This document shows, piece by piece, positions 9,988-23,252 of a stretch of DNA of 64,000 bases. A program made the translations under genes and the position numbers. The notes under the pieces are model-generated. The model was not told the origin of the DNA. It did no database searches and saw only the letters and a program-made list of their open reading frames with translations. The stretch covers positions 564,001 through 628,000 of the forward strand of contig CM073569.1 in NCBI GenBank assembly GCA_037074615.1, given 5' to 3'. Numbering within the stretch: the stretch's first letter is position 1; every line of letters starts with the position of its first letter. The DNA comes from Leucaena leucocephala (taxonomy: Eukaryota; Streptophyta; Magnoliopsida; Fabales; Fabaceae).

Positions 9988-12900
9988 CTATAACCGGAAG
10001 CTTGATTGTTTTTTACATAATAACTCATCAGTGGAGGAAACTTGAATGTGGGATTTAAGCTGCTCAAATCTCTCTGATAGAAACAGGCTATTCAAGTTGT
10101 TCAGTGTTCGTAAAACCTTCACTTCAGCTGTAAACATTGCCTTAACGGGCCTGTGGTCTGATAACTTTGATTCACTTCTTGCGTACTGAAGTTACTTCAA
10201 ACCCTTACCATTCCATATTATCCGATCGCACCTACATAATCAATTAATGAAGAACACATAATATATATCATTCTTAATTAGAATTAAAATTGATGTAATT
10301 AAGTGTTCTAACTATATATACCATGCAGGAGCTCTCCTCTTTTCTGTCCCTTTTCCATGGTAACAACATCCATGGTACATGTCTGAGTTGGGACAGTACT
10401 TGTAGGTTGGGGCAAATTTGATTTTTCCTTCATGCCACCCTCTTAACATGCTCCCACTCGTTAGCTCCATCCTTAGCTTCATTTGCAAATTAATCATAAA
10501 AGTCAGAGAAACAATTTGAAAATAACATAGGAAAATATTCAGATACAGACAAAAACAAGTTTTGAAGAAGTTATATATCTGGAATATATCAAATATGCTG
10601 GGATATTCGCGCTTCATATATATATATTTGACTTAATTTCCTCGTGGACATGTATTTAATTTGTTTACCTGATCATTTTCTAGTAAGGAATCCCAATGTT
10701 TTCTTTCAACAAGTAAGCGTGTTGTTTCTTCTGGCAGAGCAATTCTATAATTTAAATCTCCAAGCAACATTACCAGGCTGCAAAAGACGAAGGAATAGTT
10801 CGGGTCACTAAATACGTCTCTAGACAAAATATGAGCAATAGGGGTATTAAAGTAGAGAGTTAAGTGCAAGTGGCCTTCAAACTAAAGGTGAATTAATTAT
10901 CTATGAGGTCAACTGATTTAAACTATATAATGAATCTTAACCACAAGAGTTTACTAGCTAATGGAATATTATCTCTTCAAAATGGCGGTTTAGCTAATTT
11001 ATTTGTCTGACTTGGCAACTTCTTTCTAATTCACAGACTCCCCACTTTATTAACAAAACAATCTCCTAACAACTTCTTAAAAAACAAATAATTTAAATTA
11101 AAGGTTAGTTACAAACAGAAAAACCAACCAAGAATGAATATATTAATGTTTCGGCGGCCTTATTAATCTATCTATTCATCGTATTAAGACAAGTTCAAAG
11201 TCGGAGAACAATAATGATGTTAATTAAGAGAGTTAATTAGATATTCCATATTGCCAAAAAAGAAGGCAAGTAATATTATTTATCTCCCAACTTGCTATTC
11301 ATGTTTTGTTGGGAAAGGAACCTAATAATAAACAAAAAAATAAAAGAAGGGAAAAGAACAGAAAAAGAATCATTAAAAATTGGCTTGGACGGTTTCAAAA
11401 CAATTTCAATTTACTCACTCATGATCAAGAATCTTTTTTGGCAAGTCAAGCAAAGGGCCTCCTCTGGGAAAGCTTGTCCTGGAAAAGATTTCGGACACAT
11501 TAGAGTTCCTAAGCTTTTCATCTCCTTCTCTCCCCCCAGAAGCTAGATGACTGCAAACAAAGCAGAAGCTTGTCTCATGCAACTGAAATCTCACGGACAC
11601 AGAACCCTGCAAATAAGTACAGCAATTTGATTAGTAAATTATACAGTAGTTAATTAGGATATGATTAGCTAGCGCTAACCAAATGAAAATTTGGATTCCA
11701 TTCTAATAATTGGCTACTGATAATTGATGCAGACAGTGGTGGTGACTGATGATGCAGCATATACTATAATACATGCTATTAACCCTGAATTACATCAAAA
11801 CACATAGCTCCAAGTGTAAATATATACTGTTTATATCATGTGGGGTTCCGTATGAATACCAGTATATAGTATATATAATGATAATTATGGGGAAGTGGCG
11901 CGGTCACCTTGTTGCCTAAGCAGCCCATGATGCCACAGCCTACGCAAGAGACACTTGGATGCTGAACGAATGGACGGAGATGTCTCCTAACCCACACAGA
12001 TATTAAGATACCAACCATTTGTTTGCTAATGATACACTGGAAATCTCGTGGGGCTATTTTATTGTACTGAGCTGGATTTCCCACCTCCACCTCCTCCTTA
12101 TTATTACTTTTATTATTATTATAATTATTCTCTCCAATATTATTCCCCATATCCCTGCTATGATCCCTTGTTCTCTTGTTCAAGGATTCTCTGATCAACG
12201 AGTTCCATTTCATGGAGATCTTCCTGTTCTCAGATCCCAGCACGTTCGATGCCTTCAGAGGCACTATTTCTTGAAACCTGCATAATATTCAAGATAAGAG
12301 GAGAAGAATCAGATAATGATTTCAGAACAATTCATCTGTCCGTAATTTTTCACCTGCAGCCATCAATATATGGATCATAGATGGGGTTTTTTGGGGATAT
12401 ACGCACCCAAGCACGTAGATGTCACAGGTGGTGACACTTGTGTCCAACAAATCATCTATGTTCAAATCTTCATCCGGTGCAATCCCTCCTACGTTCCACG
12501 TGCTAACGAATATCCTATGAAGAAAAGCATCAAAGTCAAAACCATATCAGAAAAAAGATTAGGATTGGAATAAAGCATATAACAGCAGAAGAAACAGCCC
12601 ATATATAAGGGTGCAGTACTCCTCCATCTTGTTGGTGCATTAAAGATATCATTCCCAGTGTGGTTTCTATATAAAAATCAAATATAGGCTGAAACAGCCT
12701 TTTATTTATAGAGCTGTGTCAATTCCAGAATAAATTTGGTTGTACTGGCTTTTTCTGAAGATACAGAAGAGAGTGTGTGTGTGTGTATTTGGGTTCTTAC
12801 CTGTACTTGTAAGTATCGTTGAGATCGTTAAGATTATTGGTCTTGGAGCTCAGAGTCGAGTGATCATCAACGCTTGTGATACCCAGTAATGGCTCGAGGT

Positions 12901-13162
12901 TAGTTGAATAATCTGCCACAAAGTTGTTGCTTCCCAATCGCTTGTTCAGTATCTTACTAGCCACTAATCTAGGCCACATCACCTACACAGAAATGACATA
13001 AATGAAACACACAGATTCACGTTACTAATTAATGATGATATATATAAACATATATGCCACATAATGAAGAGCAAATGAGCATATGATGAAGAGGGGGGAG
13101 AGAGAGATAAAGGAATAGAGGGGGCGTTAGATTCTTACTTCTCCTTGCTTTGATGTCGGCAT
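9988..13162 (-). CDS. Type I inositol polyphosphate 5-phosphatase, interrupted by an in-frame stop in the last exon
   Basis: Eight exons read on the minus strand: 13162-13139, 12982-12801, 12514-12407, 12277-11908, 11606-11419, 10777-10669, 10476-10322 and 10231-9988. All junctions are GT-AG and phases agree. Family segments follow in order: MWPRLVASKIL, IFVSTWNVGGIAPDE, CDIYVLGFQEIVPL, FVCSHLASGG, LLGDLNYRI (residues 295-303), KIKFAPTYKY and RRAPAWCDRII (about 374-384). The catalytic GDLNYR and PAWCDR motifs are intact. At 10194-10192 a TAA follows GKGLK, so the protein ends at residue 391. Past the stop the same frame continues with LQYARSESKLSDHRPV and runs to a TAG at 9990-9988, giving 459 residues if read through. 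The family removes the 5-phosphate from inositol phosphates and phosphoinositides. Loss of SDHRPV should abolish activity, so this is probably a young pseudogene or null allele. Confidence 0.85.
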
Positions 13163-13353
13163 GGCGAGGATTAACAGAACTGAAAGGGTAAAATGAAAGG
13201 GTGAGGAATAGATATAAAGCAGAAGAGATGAAGATCATGCTGAGGAAGGCTTTCTGCAACTTGATGAGGAGGAGGAATGCTTAATACTTTCAATGTGACG
13301 TAAAAGACGATATACCATTGGCTACATTAACCCAATTGCTTCTTATATAATTC

Positions 13354-13400
13354 AATATATTTATATATGTATATATGTGTGTGTGTGTGTATATATATAT
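13354..13400. repeat. Compound (AT)n-(GT)n-(AT)n microsatellite
   Basis: A run of TATATG units passes into seven GT units and then an AT run, just upstream of the 5-phosphatase start. Likely length-variable. Confidence 0.8.
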
Positions 13401-16400
13401 AGCTCGGAAACATTTTGCCTCATCAAAGCAAGAGATAGCAGAAAACGCAGAAAACATGGTCTTATAGCTGATTTGAATTCTTCTGTATTTATTACCAGAA
13501 AAAACACTGTAGTTGAGATGATTTTGAAGTGAGTCTATGTAATAATAATAAAAATAGTAATATTTTATTAATATTCACCAAAAAAATAATTCATTAATGA
13601 TCCACTAGTCTTAAAGAATTGTTTTTTTAATCTGATTTTCCAAAAAGAAAGTCCCTTGGTTTAAATTTTAAATGATTGCCCTCCGATATATATATTGATT
13701 ACTAGATAAGTTGGAAAAAATCAGGGCAAACAATTTACTCGACCGAATTATTTAACTATTTATGGACCCTCTGATATACAGAAAGTTAGGAATTGAAAAT
13801 TGGTTTTTTATTGGGATAAATGACCTATATAATTGAAATTAAAAAAAAAATATTAAAGAGACTGAATTGGGGAACTTCACTTTTATAGAGGGAAGTTTAA
13901 AGAAAGAAAGAAAGAAATGTCTTCGTGGATAAATTAAGTATATTTTTCAAAGAAAAGAAAGAAGTATATGTATTAACTATGAAGAGTAAATGGCTAATAA
14001 TTTAGGGAATAAATTTAAGATGGGGGTGGAGAAGTGGGAACAAGTGGGAGGGTGGTCCCTGACTAATAAAACAAAGAAATAATAAAAATAATTAGAAGAA
14101 AAAAAGGTGAGATTTATATGATTGGCTGCCTCATGAGTGAGTCGGTAGCTGACAAGGGAACAAAAAGGAGCCCATCTTTGATCCCTCCCCTTCATCTTCG
14201 TTTTTATTTTCCTGTGGCCCCCACCCCACCTGATTTCCTCACCTTCCCCTCTCCTTTATTTGACACGTGTCCCTGAGTTTGACTAATATCACGCCATCTT
14301 CTTGTTTTTATGAGAGACATTTCAAAACATCATTCTGATCTTCAATACGAAGAAACTTTATACAATTTACTTAAACATTAATCCATGGTATCTGTTTTGA
14401 TATAATTTAAACTATCTCTCTCGTTAATTATATTGGGTTGAGAAAATTGGGGATAATGATAATGACTAGCTTATTTTAAGAGTATTCCTGAAATATTACA
14501 ATGCATTCTTTATACTGTAAAAGTTTCAAATTAATTTCAATAACTAGTCATTCATTTGAATTCACTTGATTTAATTGTAAGTTATTTATAAATAAAAAGT
14601 AATAAATAAAGGAAGTTGGACCAAAAACTCCTTCGTGTGTGCGTGTTTATAAGAAGAAGCAATAGATCAGAAGAAAATAATGATGTGATGAATATATGAC
14701 GAAAATGAAAATGATCGTTCGTTGCTTCTTTGTGAATCGGAGAAGCTGGTTGCTTGGCTTCATTGGCCTGCTGTCTCTTCTTCTTTGTTTTTTTTTTGTT
14801 TTCCAAAAAAAAGATATTCTTTTGGCTAACTTCATTATTAGTTCTCTTTCGTTCACTAATAATCCCAGTTTATATATGGCTTATTTATTTATAAAGGTTA
14901 CTACTTTATGGAAGGAACGTGTCTAGTTTTGTTAATTAAAACCAATTATTGGTGTGGGCCTTCCATGTGTGTGTCTAGATAAAACGACGGTATTATTTAC
15001 CCCTTTTAACAAGTGTCACTGTTATGGATTTTACATTAACTGGAATTTTTTTTTTGAAAAAAAAAAAACTCTATGTAATCCATGAAACCAGCATCTAGTC
15101 TAGTTTTGTATAAATTCGTGCATAGTTGATTAAGTATTTTTTTTTAACGTTGTAAGAAACAATTTACAAATATATTGACGGTTATTATGATTATTAATTA
15201 TATATATTACACTCTCTCTTTTTGTCTGGATCGTATTCTCATATTATATTTCACAGTGCCGCAGCCAGGACACTCTGGGTTTAAAAAATATAATAATTTC
15301 GAAAATCTTTCAATTTTTATTCAAAGTCTATATCTAATGGGTTTAAAATATTGGGTTGTATTTGAGTTAGAAAAAACTAACTAAATCACCCGCACTGTTT
15401 TATCGCACGAGGAATCAGTGAAAATTGTTTCAGATATCGGAACAAGACTAGGGCCTTAAAGGTTTCCATATTAGTATATATTCTTCCGATTGTTATAAAG
15501 AGTATAAAATAAAGCACCCCACAACACAAATATATATATATGCTAGCCTAGTAGCTTATATATAGAACTAGAAGCTATAGTTAGTATTATAGCTGTTGTC
15601 ATTCGATCTATTAAATAGCATTATCCATATAATTTATCACAGTTGTTTATTACTCTTTTATGTCTTTTTTAGAAATAATATTCTCTCTTATAAAACTAGT
15701 TATATATATAAATAATAATTTATATTTATTTAAAAAATTAATATATTTTTTTATATTTATCCTTATTAATTATATGTCTTTCTCCTACTTATTATCTTTT
15801 ATCCTTTTTTGTACTCATTATCTCTCTCATCCATCATCTTTTAATAACGGTATATTCAGAAAATAAATTATATTTTTGATGTATTTATTTCTTTTAATTA
15901 ACAATTTGATCCGATTAATTTTTATAATATTTACTTATAAAAAAGATAAGAGGGAGTCTAATTATAAGCTGATCAAAGTAAAATTCTCCTTAATCATGCA
16001 CGACACAGTTTTTATCTTTATATTTTTTGGTGGGTGTGTACATGTGTATACTGAAGTGCTTATAAATAAATATAGCGTTTTGAATAAAGCATGATTATAA
16101 GCAGATAACCCCCCATGTGTTCAATAGGGTATATACGAGTATATGAAGAATCATCTATCTATATATACATACACACACATTATTACGATTAGCTCGCATC
16201 TCTCACATATGCTAAGAAACAAGGCTGAAAAATCAACGTTTATGTATGTATCCATCATCTGCACTTATAAAACGTTACTAAGTTTTGACTTGCCATAGGA
16301 AAAGGAAAAATAGAAAAATAAGAAGAAGAAGAAGGAGAAAGGAGCATGGTGGGGCCCAGAGAAGCCGGCACGATTTGATTGGCCCTCACTGCTAATTATG

Positions 16401-18687
16401 AATTAGGGATATGATTGTGTCATTTTCTGGGGGTTTTATTAAACACACCTTTCAGAGCTTGGAATAGTACCTAACCTCCATTCTGGGTTCATCGTGGAAC
16501 ATCAAGCTGGTTATTCAATTTTATATTCATACAGAGTTAAACCACGAGGTGACAATCCAACATCTATATATAAATAAATAAACCCATTACAACCTCTTCT
16601 TTTGTTTTGGTCAAAATAAGTATACATCACAGGCTCTCAATTAAGCTTTTTGCACTGTCCCGTAATAATACATGCAACATATACAAGTTACAAGTTAATT
16701 ATATAAGTACGTAAACTACCCCATTTCCCCCCCTTTTTATGACCTTGAAACTAAAAATTTTCGTTTACATCTTGATATGGTAAAAAATTTCTTCCCGATC
16801 TCTTGTGCATCTTGATTTTGTTTAACAAAGCTTTTTGCTGTTTCGTACAATTCTCCCAGCTCTCCTGATGAAACATATTGGAATTATATATATAAGGTGA
16901 GAATATAACAAAATCAGGATCGATAAAAATTTCAAATGGACTGAAAATAAGAATGACGCGGGAGTTATAGCAACTTGGACGTTGGATCGCTGCAATTTTT
17001 TCATTTAAATGCGCGAAATAAAATTAAATAGTAAATCACGGATTTATTGACGTGAGCAAATGTTTATGATGGATGGATATCAAGAGAAGTGTTACAAAAA
17101 AAGCCAGGCATTCACTTTATATCATAGCTATAAATGAGGGGGCTAGAGATGAAACAAAAGACTAATTTTCTACAAGTTATTTATGACCACTAATTACATA
17201 CTAAGTTTAGTTGGGAATTTTTATTGAATTGTGTGATATATCCACTATATAGAGGCAACAATAAGAGTAGTTAATTAAGCAGACTGTGTTTTTATCCTAT
17301 ATATGATAATTTTCTTCATTTCACAAAGGACTTGATCCCCGGGAGGAGGAAATTATCATATGGGATAACAATATAATGTCTCTTGGGAAATTCATCAAGA
17401 GAACCGAATTACTTAATTTAACTTAATTAAATTAAATTTACATCGCAACAGTAGTCTCTAGTTCTTGTCTCTCCAGGACCACTCGCACAAGTTGCTATCA
17501 CATCAGGTGTGAAGAGATAGAGAAGTGATCTTAATCAGTACGCACTGGTCACTGAGAGGATGCATTTATCCCCACGTTGGCTAATTAATTAGGTTATTAG
17601 TTTGTCATCGGGCGAAAGGAATATTACCCAATCAAGGCTCTATTCTATTCATGATGATAACCTAAAATAGAACTTTCAAGTTCCACAGTTTCAAAGAGCT
17701 CTCCACGTTTTAAAAAAAAATATTATTTAGCAAACAGTATATATATACTATCGTATACCCGCTCTTTCATTCTTCATGCTTGGTGGCCACTAAATAAAAA
17801 ATAGTAAACATCCATATATACGGGAAGGCATTTGTAGCTTATGGATAGAGCAATCCATGGCTCTTATAATGAAACACATGGATATAAATTAATAAGGTGG
17901 TGTTTCTCTATTATATATATTGGGTTTCATCTTCACGCAAAAGCAGAAAAGTTTAAAAGAGCTCGAGAATCATGTTATGCACAGAATTGTTATTGTCGCA
18001 AAAGTGCTCCAAGAATGGACAAAAATGGAACTTTAATATTTTTTATTAATTGTTTGATTAAACTCGGGCCCGATCAGTGCATCTTTGGTTCATGTAACCT
18101 GGCAAAAAACCCAAAAGAACTACATTGATGTGGGTGTAATATTAATGTGTTAATTTGTTCTTTTTCAATGGCCATGTATAGAGAAAACAAAAGGGAGCAC
18201 AGTTTAACAGAAAAGGCATAAAATTAAAAGACGATTAGATGGACTTACGCGTGTAAGAAGCATGATTAATTATGGGTTCTTTCTTCTATCCAATAATATA
18301 TATATATATGTAAGCTAATGCTTAAGGAATATTAGGTAATTAGCTCTTTGGCAGTGTCTAATATTGTTTTTCTTGGCCCCCATGTGAAAAATGTCACTTA
18401 GCTACTAGCCTATTTGTTTGCCTGTGTTTAATATTTATTAAAGTCCAAATGATACCAACGGAAAAATTCATGTAAAATATGGATTTTAGATTTTGGCCTG
18501 CGATAGATTATATTCTTGTTCCCCCACAATTAGTATTTCCACTTCGATGCGAGATAGATGTCCCTAAATCTTTCTTACTGCATGCATGTACGTGTTGATT
18601 TCTAAGATAATTTCAGATCATTTTTTCATTTGGATTTCTTCAGGCCCCGTGAATTCAATGTACTTAACATACAAGTAGAAAATGAAA

Positions 18688-18958
18688 TACTCATCTGGTA
18701 CTTAATATATGATCTAATTGAGAAGTCAATTTTAATTTTAAATATGAGATATATTTTTAATATTTATCAATTTTTTCTTAAATTACATCTATATTGATAC
18801 TCTCTCAATAATAATTAAATAAAAAAAGAGAGAGAAAATTAGAGAAAAATGATTAGGATATTCTAAAAGAATATATATATCATATTAACTAACTAAATTA
18901 GCTAAATTAACTAATTTAATATAATTAAACTAATTAAATAGATTATATAGAAGGAGTA
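18688..18958. mobile_element. TA-flanked inverted-repeat MITE (Stowaway-like), uninterrupted copy
   Basis: The left end reads TACTCATCTGGTACTTAATA and the right end TATATAGAAGGAGTA, a degenerate inverted repeat bounded by TA on both sides. The interior is AT-rich, with a marker segment near 18800 (TTGATACTCTCTCAATAATA) and a run of ATTAACTAACT motifs near the right end. The same order of segments recurs at 39283-39753, so this is a family and not chance. Length 271 bp, no coding capacity. Confidence 0.65.
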
Positions 18959-19541
18959 CATAAATAGAGCATATATAACCTTAGCCTCGGGAGTGTCACT
19001 GACAGATTGGTCGCATTGTTAGGAGCGTAACACTAGTAAATGTGGAAGTGGTCCTTCATCAACAATTAAACTCCCTTCCTCTCTGATTAAACTTTTCTAA
19101 TACTGGACTTTAATTAATTACGTACAAAATTATGCGCTTGCATACGTAAAAACAGTACATGGCGCTATATTATTGAATACGGTCGCATGGCTAGAAACAA
19201 TAACTAATTTTGTTTTGTAATTCACTAATAACAAGCATGAATGAACATGTCGATCTCAAGTCGTTTGATGCCTTTTAAAATATTGAAAAGGTTATCAAAA
19301 AGATGGTTCCAGAAATGTCAAAGAAACGACTCCTTCATATTTAATTGCCTTTTTCTTAAATTATTACAAGCATAATATAAGCTCATGCCCCACTCATGAC
19401 CCCTTGCATGGAAGATTCGTTCTAGTTAATTAGAGGGTTTAGTGCTTCACAGCTTACAATCCATCTTATATTATCCTCAAAATCTCAACTTTTTTAGATT
19501 TCTAATTAGTTAAAGGTTTTATCAGAATATTTTTGCTTCTC

Positions 19542-19542
<1 letters not shown>

Positions 19543-19575
<33 letters not shown>
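19543..19575. repeat. (AT)n microsatellite
   Basis: About 16 uninterrupted AT units in the gene-poor stretch. Confidence 0.9.
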
Positions 19576-19576
<1 letters not shown>

Positions 19577-20179
19577 CAAAAGGTACAAAAGCGACACATA
19601 TACTTTTAACATCCTCGTCTCTTTTCTTAATATCTTCTTATTAATCATGAGACCATGCCTTCTCAACTAATTTTATAAATTAACTTACCGTCCCAATTAA
19701 TTAGTTAGTTCACTTTATTGTTCCTTTCGTGCACCATGCATGTACATATAATTCTATCTTTTGAGGTGTTTATGATCAATATAAAAGTTAAATAATTAAG
19801 TCAGTATTGATATTAATTGTCACTTAAATCTACATATTCCTTTTTATACATAAGCATATAATATAATTCTAACTTCTAAATTCAATTAACCTATAATACT
19901 AAAATAAACTATAAAGGCAAAATAAAGATTCCCCCCATATATATCAGGATCACAAATGGGGACTTTAATTCTTAAAGAATTTATATGATATTGTACAATG
20001 TGATTATATATTAGTTTTTTAAGCACTGGATTGGAGTGCATAAATTAAGTTCCATAAAACTAAACCCAATTAATTTAATTTAGTTTGCTTAGCTGGTAAC
20101 CACAAGTCCACAGATATCCGAAAGTCTTGGAATCTCACATGAAGCCAAGCTATACCAATCAATAAAACCCAAAAATTTT

Positions 20180-20185
20180 CACACA

Positions 20186-20223
<38 letters not shown>
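20180..20223. repeat. (AC)4 and (AG)17 microsatellite
   Basis: Four AC units run into about 17 AG units. Such tracts are common in plant 5' leaders and promoters, but no gene can be attached to this one. Confidence 0.85.
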
Positions 20224-20225
<2 letters not shown>

Positions 20226-23200
20226 CTCTCTCTTCATAATCAAATCAGAAAATAATAAAGTAAGAAGGTGTGGAGGTATTTGATGAAGCCGTCTGTTTTC
20301 TGGTAACACCGTGTTGAAGTCTCTGATTAAAGAAATAAGCTCTAGTGATTGGGTGGACGGCCCATTAGATATGGCAATTCCCATTAAACAATATATAATT
20401 CTTACATTAATGATGTTATTCTTCAATTTATGCTTCAAACATTATGTTAACTGCAACTTGAAAATAAATTAGCAAATACTTGATTAAATAACCATATGAT
20501 TTGTAGACGAAGAAATCGACCCATGTATATTGTCTTTGCTGCATGACATTTATTTTTCTATTATAAATGGACATATACATGAATAATATTCAAGTACCGA
20601 TCATTTCAATCCAAAGCGAGCGGTTCAAAACGGATAACTCAGCTTTCATTGACAAATCGTGTAATTAATCTTAATTTGATGATATGCAAATGTAGAAACA
20701 TTATATAAAAGAATCATTTAACATGCATGCATAAATCCTCATCATCTGTTGATCAATTTTCGACCACTGTAAGTCAAATAAATAACACTCGGTTTGATCA
20801 ATCCGGGCAATGGATCGGACCATATGGTTCAAATCGATCCACAGAGTCCAAGGTCCAATATATCTTACCACCAACCATCATTTCAAAATTTAAAATTTAA
20901 TTAATTCCCATGATTATTGGTCAATTCGGATGACTAAGCGAGAATGGCCAAAAATGTTAATTAATTAGGCCAAATATAAATATCATTTACTAAAAAGAAA
21001 AAAAAAATATTGGTTAGCGTTAAAAAAGGTGCAACTAGAACGTACCGAAACAAAAGGTAACGATTAAAAAAAATGGTATGTTTGCAGCCAATGATTTAGC
21101 ATCTTCAACACTAATCCTTGGCTTCCAAATGCTATTGGTCTCTTTCAAAAATTTCATATTTTGGATATTTCAGCCATTATCCTCATTCTTTTCTCCCACA
21201 GTCCCACTTGCTACATAATTATAAAATAATTATAATATCATGATAAGGATCGTTGTCTCTTGTTTTTTCAAACCAAATAGTGTTAAAGTTTCGATCCCAC
21301 TCTATTTGGTCAATCTATTTCTACTGAAACATATATATAGAAAGCGGGGATAGTTAGGGCTGACAATGTCAATTTAAGTTAACTTATGTGTATAAAGAGA
21401 AGATTAGATTTATGAGGATAAGATTATAAGTTAAATAAAGGATATGTGGCAAGCATTATGATGAATAAATAATTACGTGGGAATTGATAATACTTGAACA
21501 ATATAAAAGAAATGTACTGTTATTAGAATTAGACACTGTTATTAAACATCTCGGATTAAGGAAAAAGCAACCAATCTATCTATCTATCTATATATATATA
21601 TTAAGAAAGATGATGAGATCTATATCCAGTGACACAGCTTTCGTTTTGTTTCTTAGGAGCATTCTTTTCTTGTTTCTTTGTCGGGTGGAGTGCAAGATCG
21701 ATGCAAGATAACTTGGAAGTTAGGATAATTAAGTGATGATGAAACCCTCAACTAACACAATCCAAAGATTAATTATTAATTTATAGTTGAGGTAACAAAC
21801 AGCTTAATTAATAAAATTCGTCAAAACAAGGCCTTAAGTGGCTAGAATGAATGAGGTATATGGGTAATGGATAATTTTATATTTTATTTAATTCTTTTCA
21901 TCATATATACCAATACAATTCATTAGGATTATTAATTCTCTGGTGGATTGCATTTAGCATTATTTTTTACTAGTTCAATAGTAAAAAAAACATAACATCT
22001 TTCTTCCAATCATTACCGCTACTATGTTTTATGATAAAATTCATTTTTCTTGTATGATTAGTTAATTATAGGCGGAATGTAACTGAGCCTGATATAATTA
22101 AAGAAAATATGTTAACAAGATTTGGTTGGGTTTACAAACGAACCAATGCTTATTAGAAGCACTGTATATGAATAATCGATATATAGTTGTCGTCCACTTC
22201 CCTCCCCCCTCAAATGAATCAATCCAATAAAAAAATGCATGTATTTTTAGGTATTAATTATTTCCCTATCACTATCCCTATATGCAAATGAAAATATTGG
22301 AACACGTTTCCACCTCCCATTCGTTGGCTAGCCTTCCCACCTCTTAAAAAAAACCCACCAACCCCTTAAACGGATCGCAATAACTTTTTTGTCTTAAAGT
22401 TATGGAAGAATTACATCAAGGATCTAAATTTGGAAAAAAAGCATTTTATCATTTTTTAAAATTTCGAATAACCAAAATCATTAATATAAAGTTTTACAAC
22501 ACTTCATTTTCAAATTAAAAATAAACAATAGTTATAATGATCCCTTTTAATTGAAATTTTTTGAAATATGATCGTAAATCTCGTAAAATCTGACACTAAT
22601 TTTTAAAAAAGTGTTTACATTTAGCGTCCTATGCGTTTCTAGCAAATATCCTATTCATTGAAACAAGTCAAACTTGTGAAAGTATAGGCCCATTCTTTAA
22701 GAGGACTAAGCCCAAGTTCTTCCGCTCCACTTCGTAGGTCCTTAGTCTTAACGGTGAAAGGGCAACTATTTCGGCCCAAAATGGCCTTTCGCTTATGAAT
22801 GTCACGAACAATAAATAAAGAAAAAGAGAAATATTTTGAAGAATAATAAAAAATCGTCTGATGATTAATCTCAACGTAATTAAACCAATTTTAGTAGTCA
22901 TTTCTCTTCAGTGGCTGAATAAACAAATTTAGCAATTTATAAAATTCATTCAATGGATAACATATTTGACATTCATTCAACGGATAAAATTCGTTCAAGA
23001 TGTCATAGGGGCAAAAAGCTATGTGGCATCATCCATTTTCAGGCATTTGAATTGAACCCTTGGAAATTAGGCATTGCATTAGAATGGTGCAAATTGAAGC
23101 CTGAGTTGGGTTTATTGTTCTCCATTTATACTACCTACCAATGCTTCTTGTTTCCCCTTTTTCTCCACGCTTCTCCTCCCATTTTCCCGCCGCATTCATT

Positions 23201-23252
23201 CCATTTTCATCGCGATTCAAACTGTTTCAGAAAACAACAAGATTGATTACCC

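Larger units (their letters stand above)
13163..23252. other. Gene-poor 10 kb stretch
   Basis: Very AT-rich sequence with many short chance frames, none of which I can assign to a family. It holds one MITE (18688-18958), an (AT)n run near 19543, a (GA)n run near 20190 and a (CTAT)n run near 21575. The left end contains the 5-phosphatase promoter and the right end the annexin promoter. Frames near 15660-16094 are rich in Ile, Phe, Tyr and Leu, which reflects base composition rather than coding. No known plant microRNA was noticed, though I could only check by eye. Confidence 0.4.

Noticed and set aside
10186..10208. A 23-base micro-intron (GTAAGG ... TTCAG) that would remove the stop in the 5-phosphatase
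   Set aside because: Far below the minimum plant intron length of about 60 bases, and its removal would not keep the frame.
12725..12775. ACAGAAGAGAGTG, which resembles part of miR156
   Set aside because: Only 13 bases match, the rest is GT repeat inside an intron, and no pairing arm is present.
15660..16094. Hydrophobic frames that could be small membrane proteins
   Set aside because: Codon content follows the very high A/T composition; no homologous motif.
17841..18128. 95-codon plus-strand frame in the gene-poor stretch
   Set aside because: No recognisable domain, no promoter or neighbour support, composition like the surrounding spacer.
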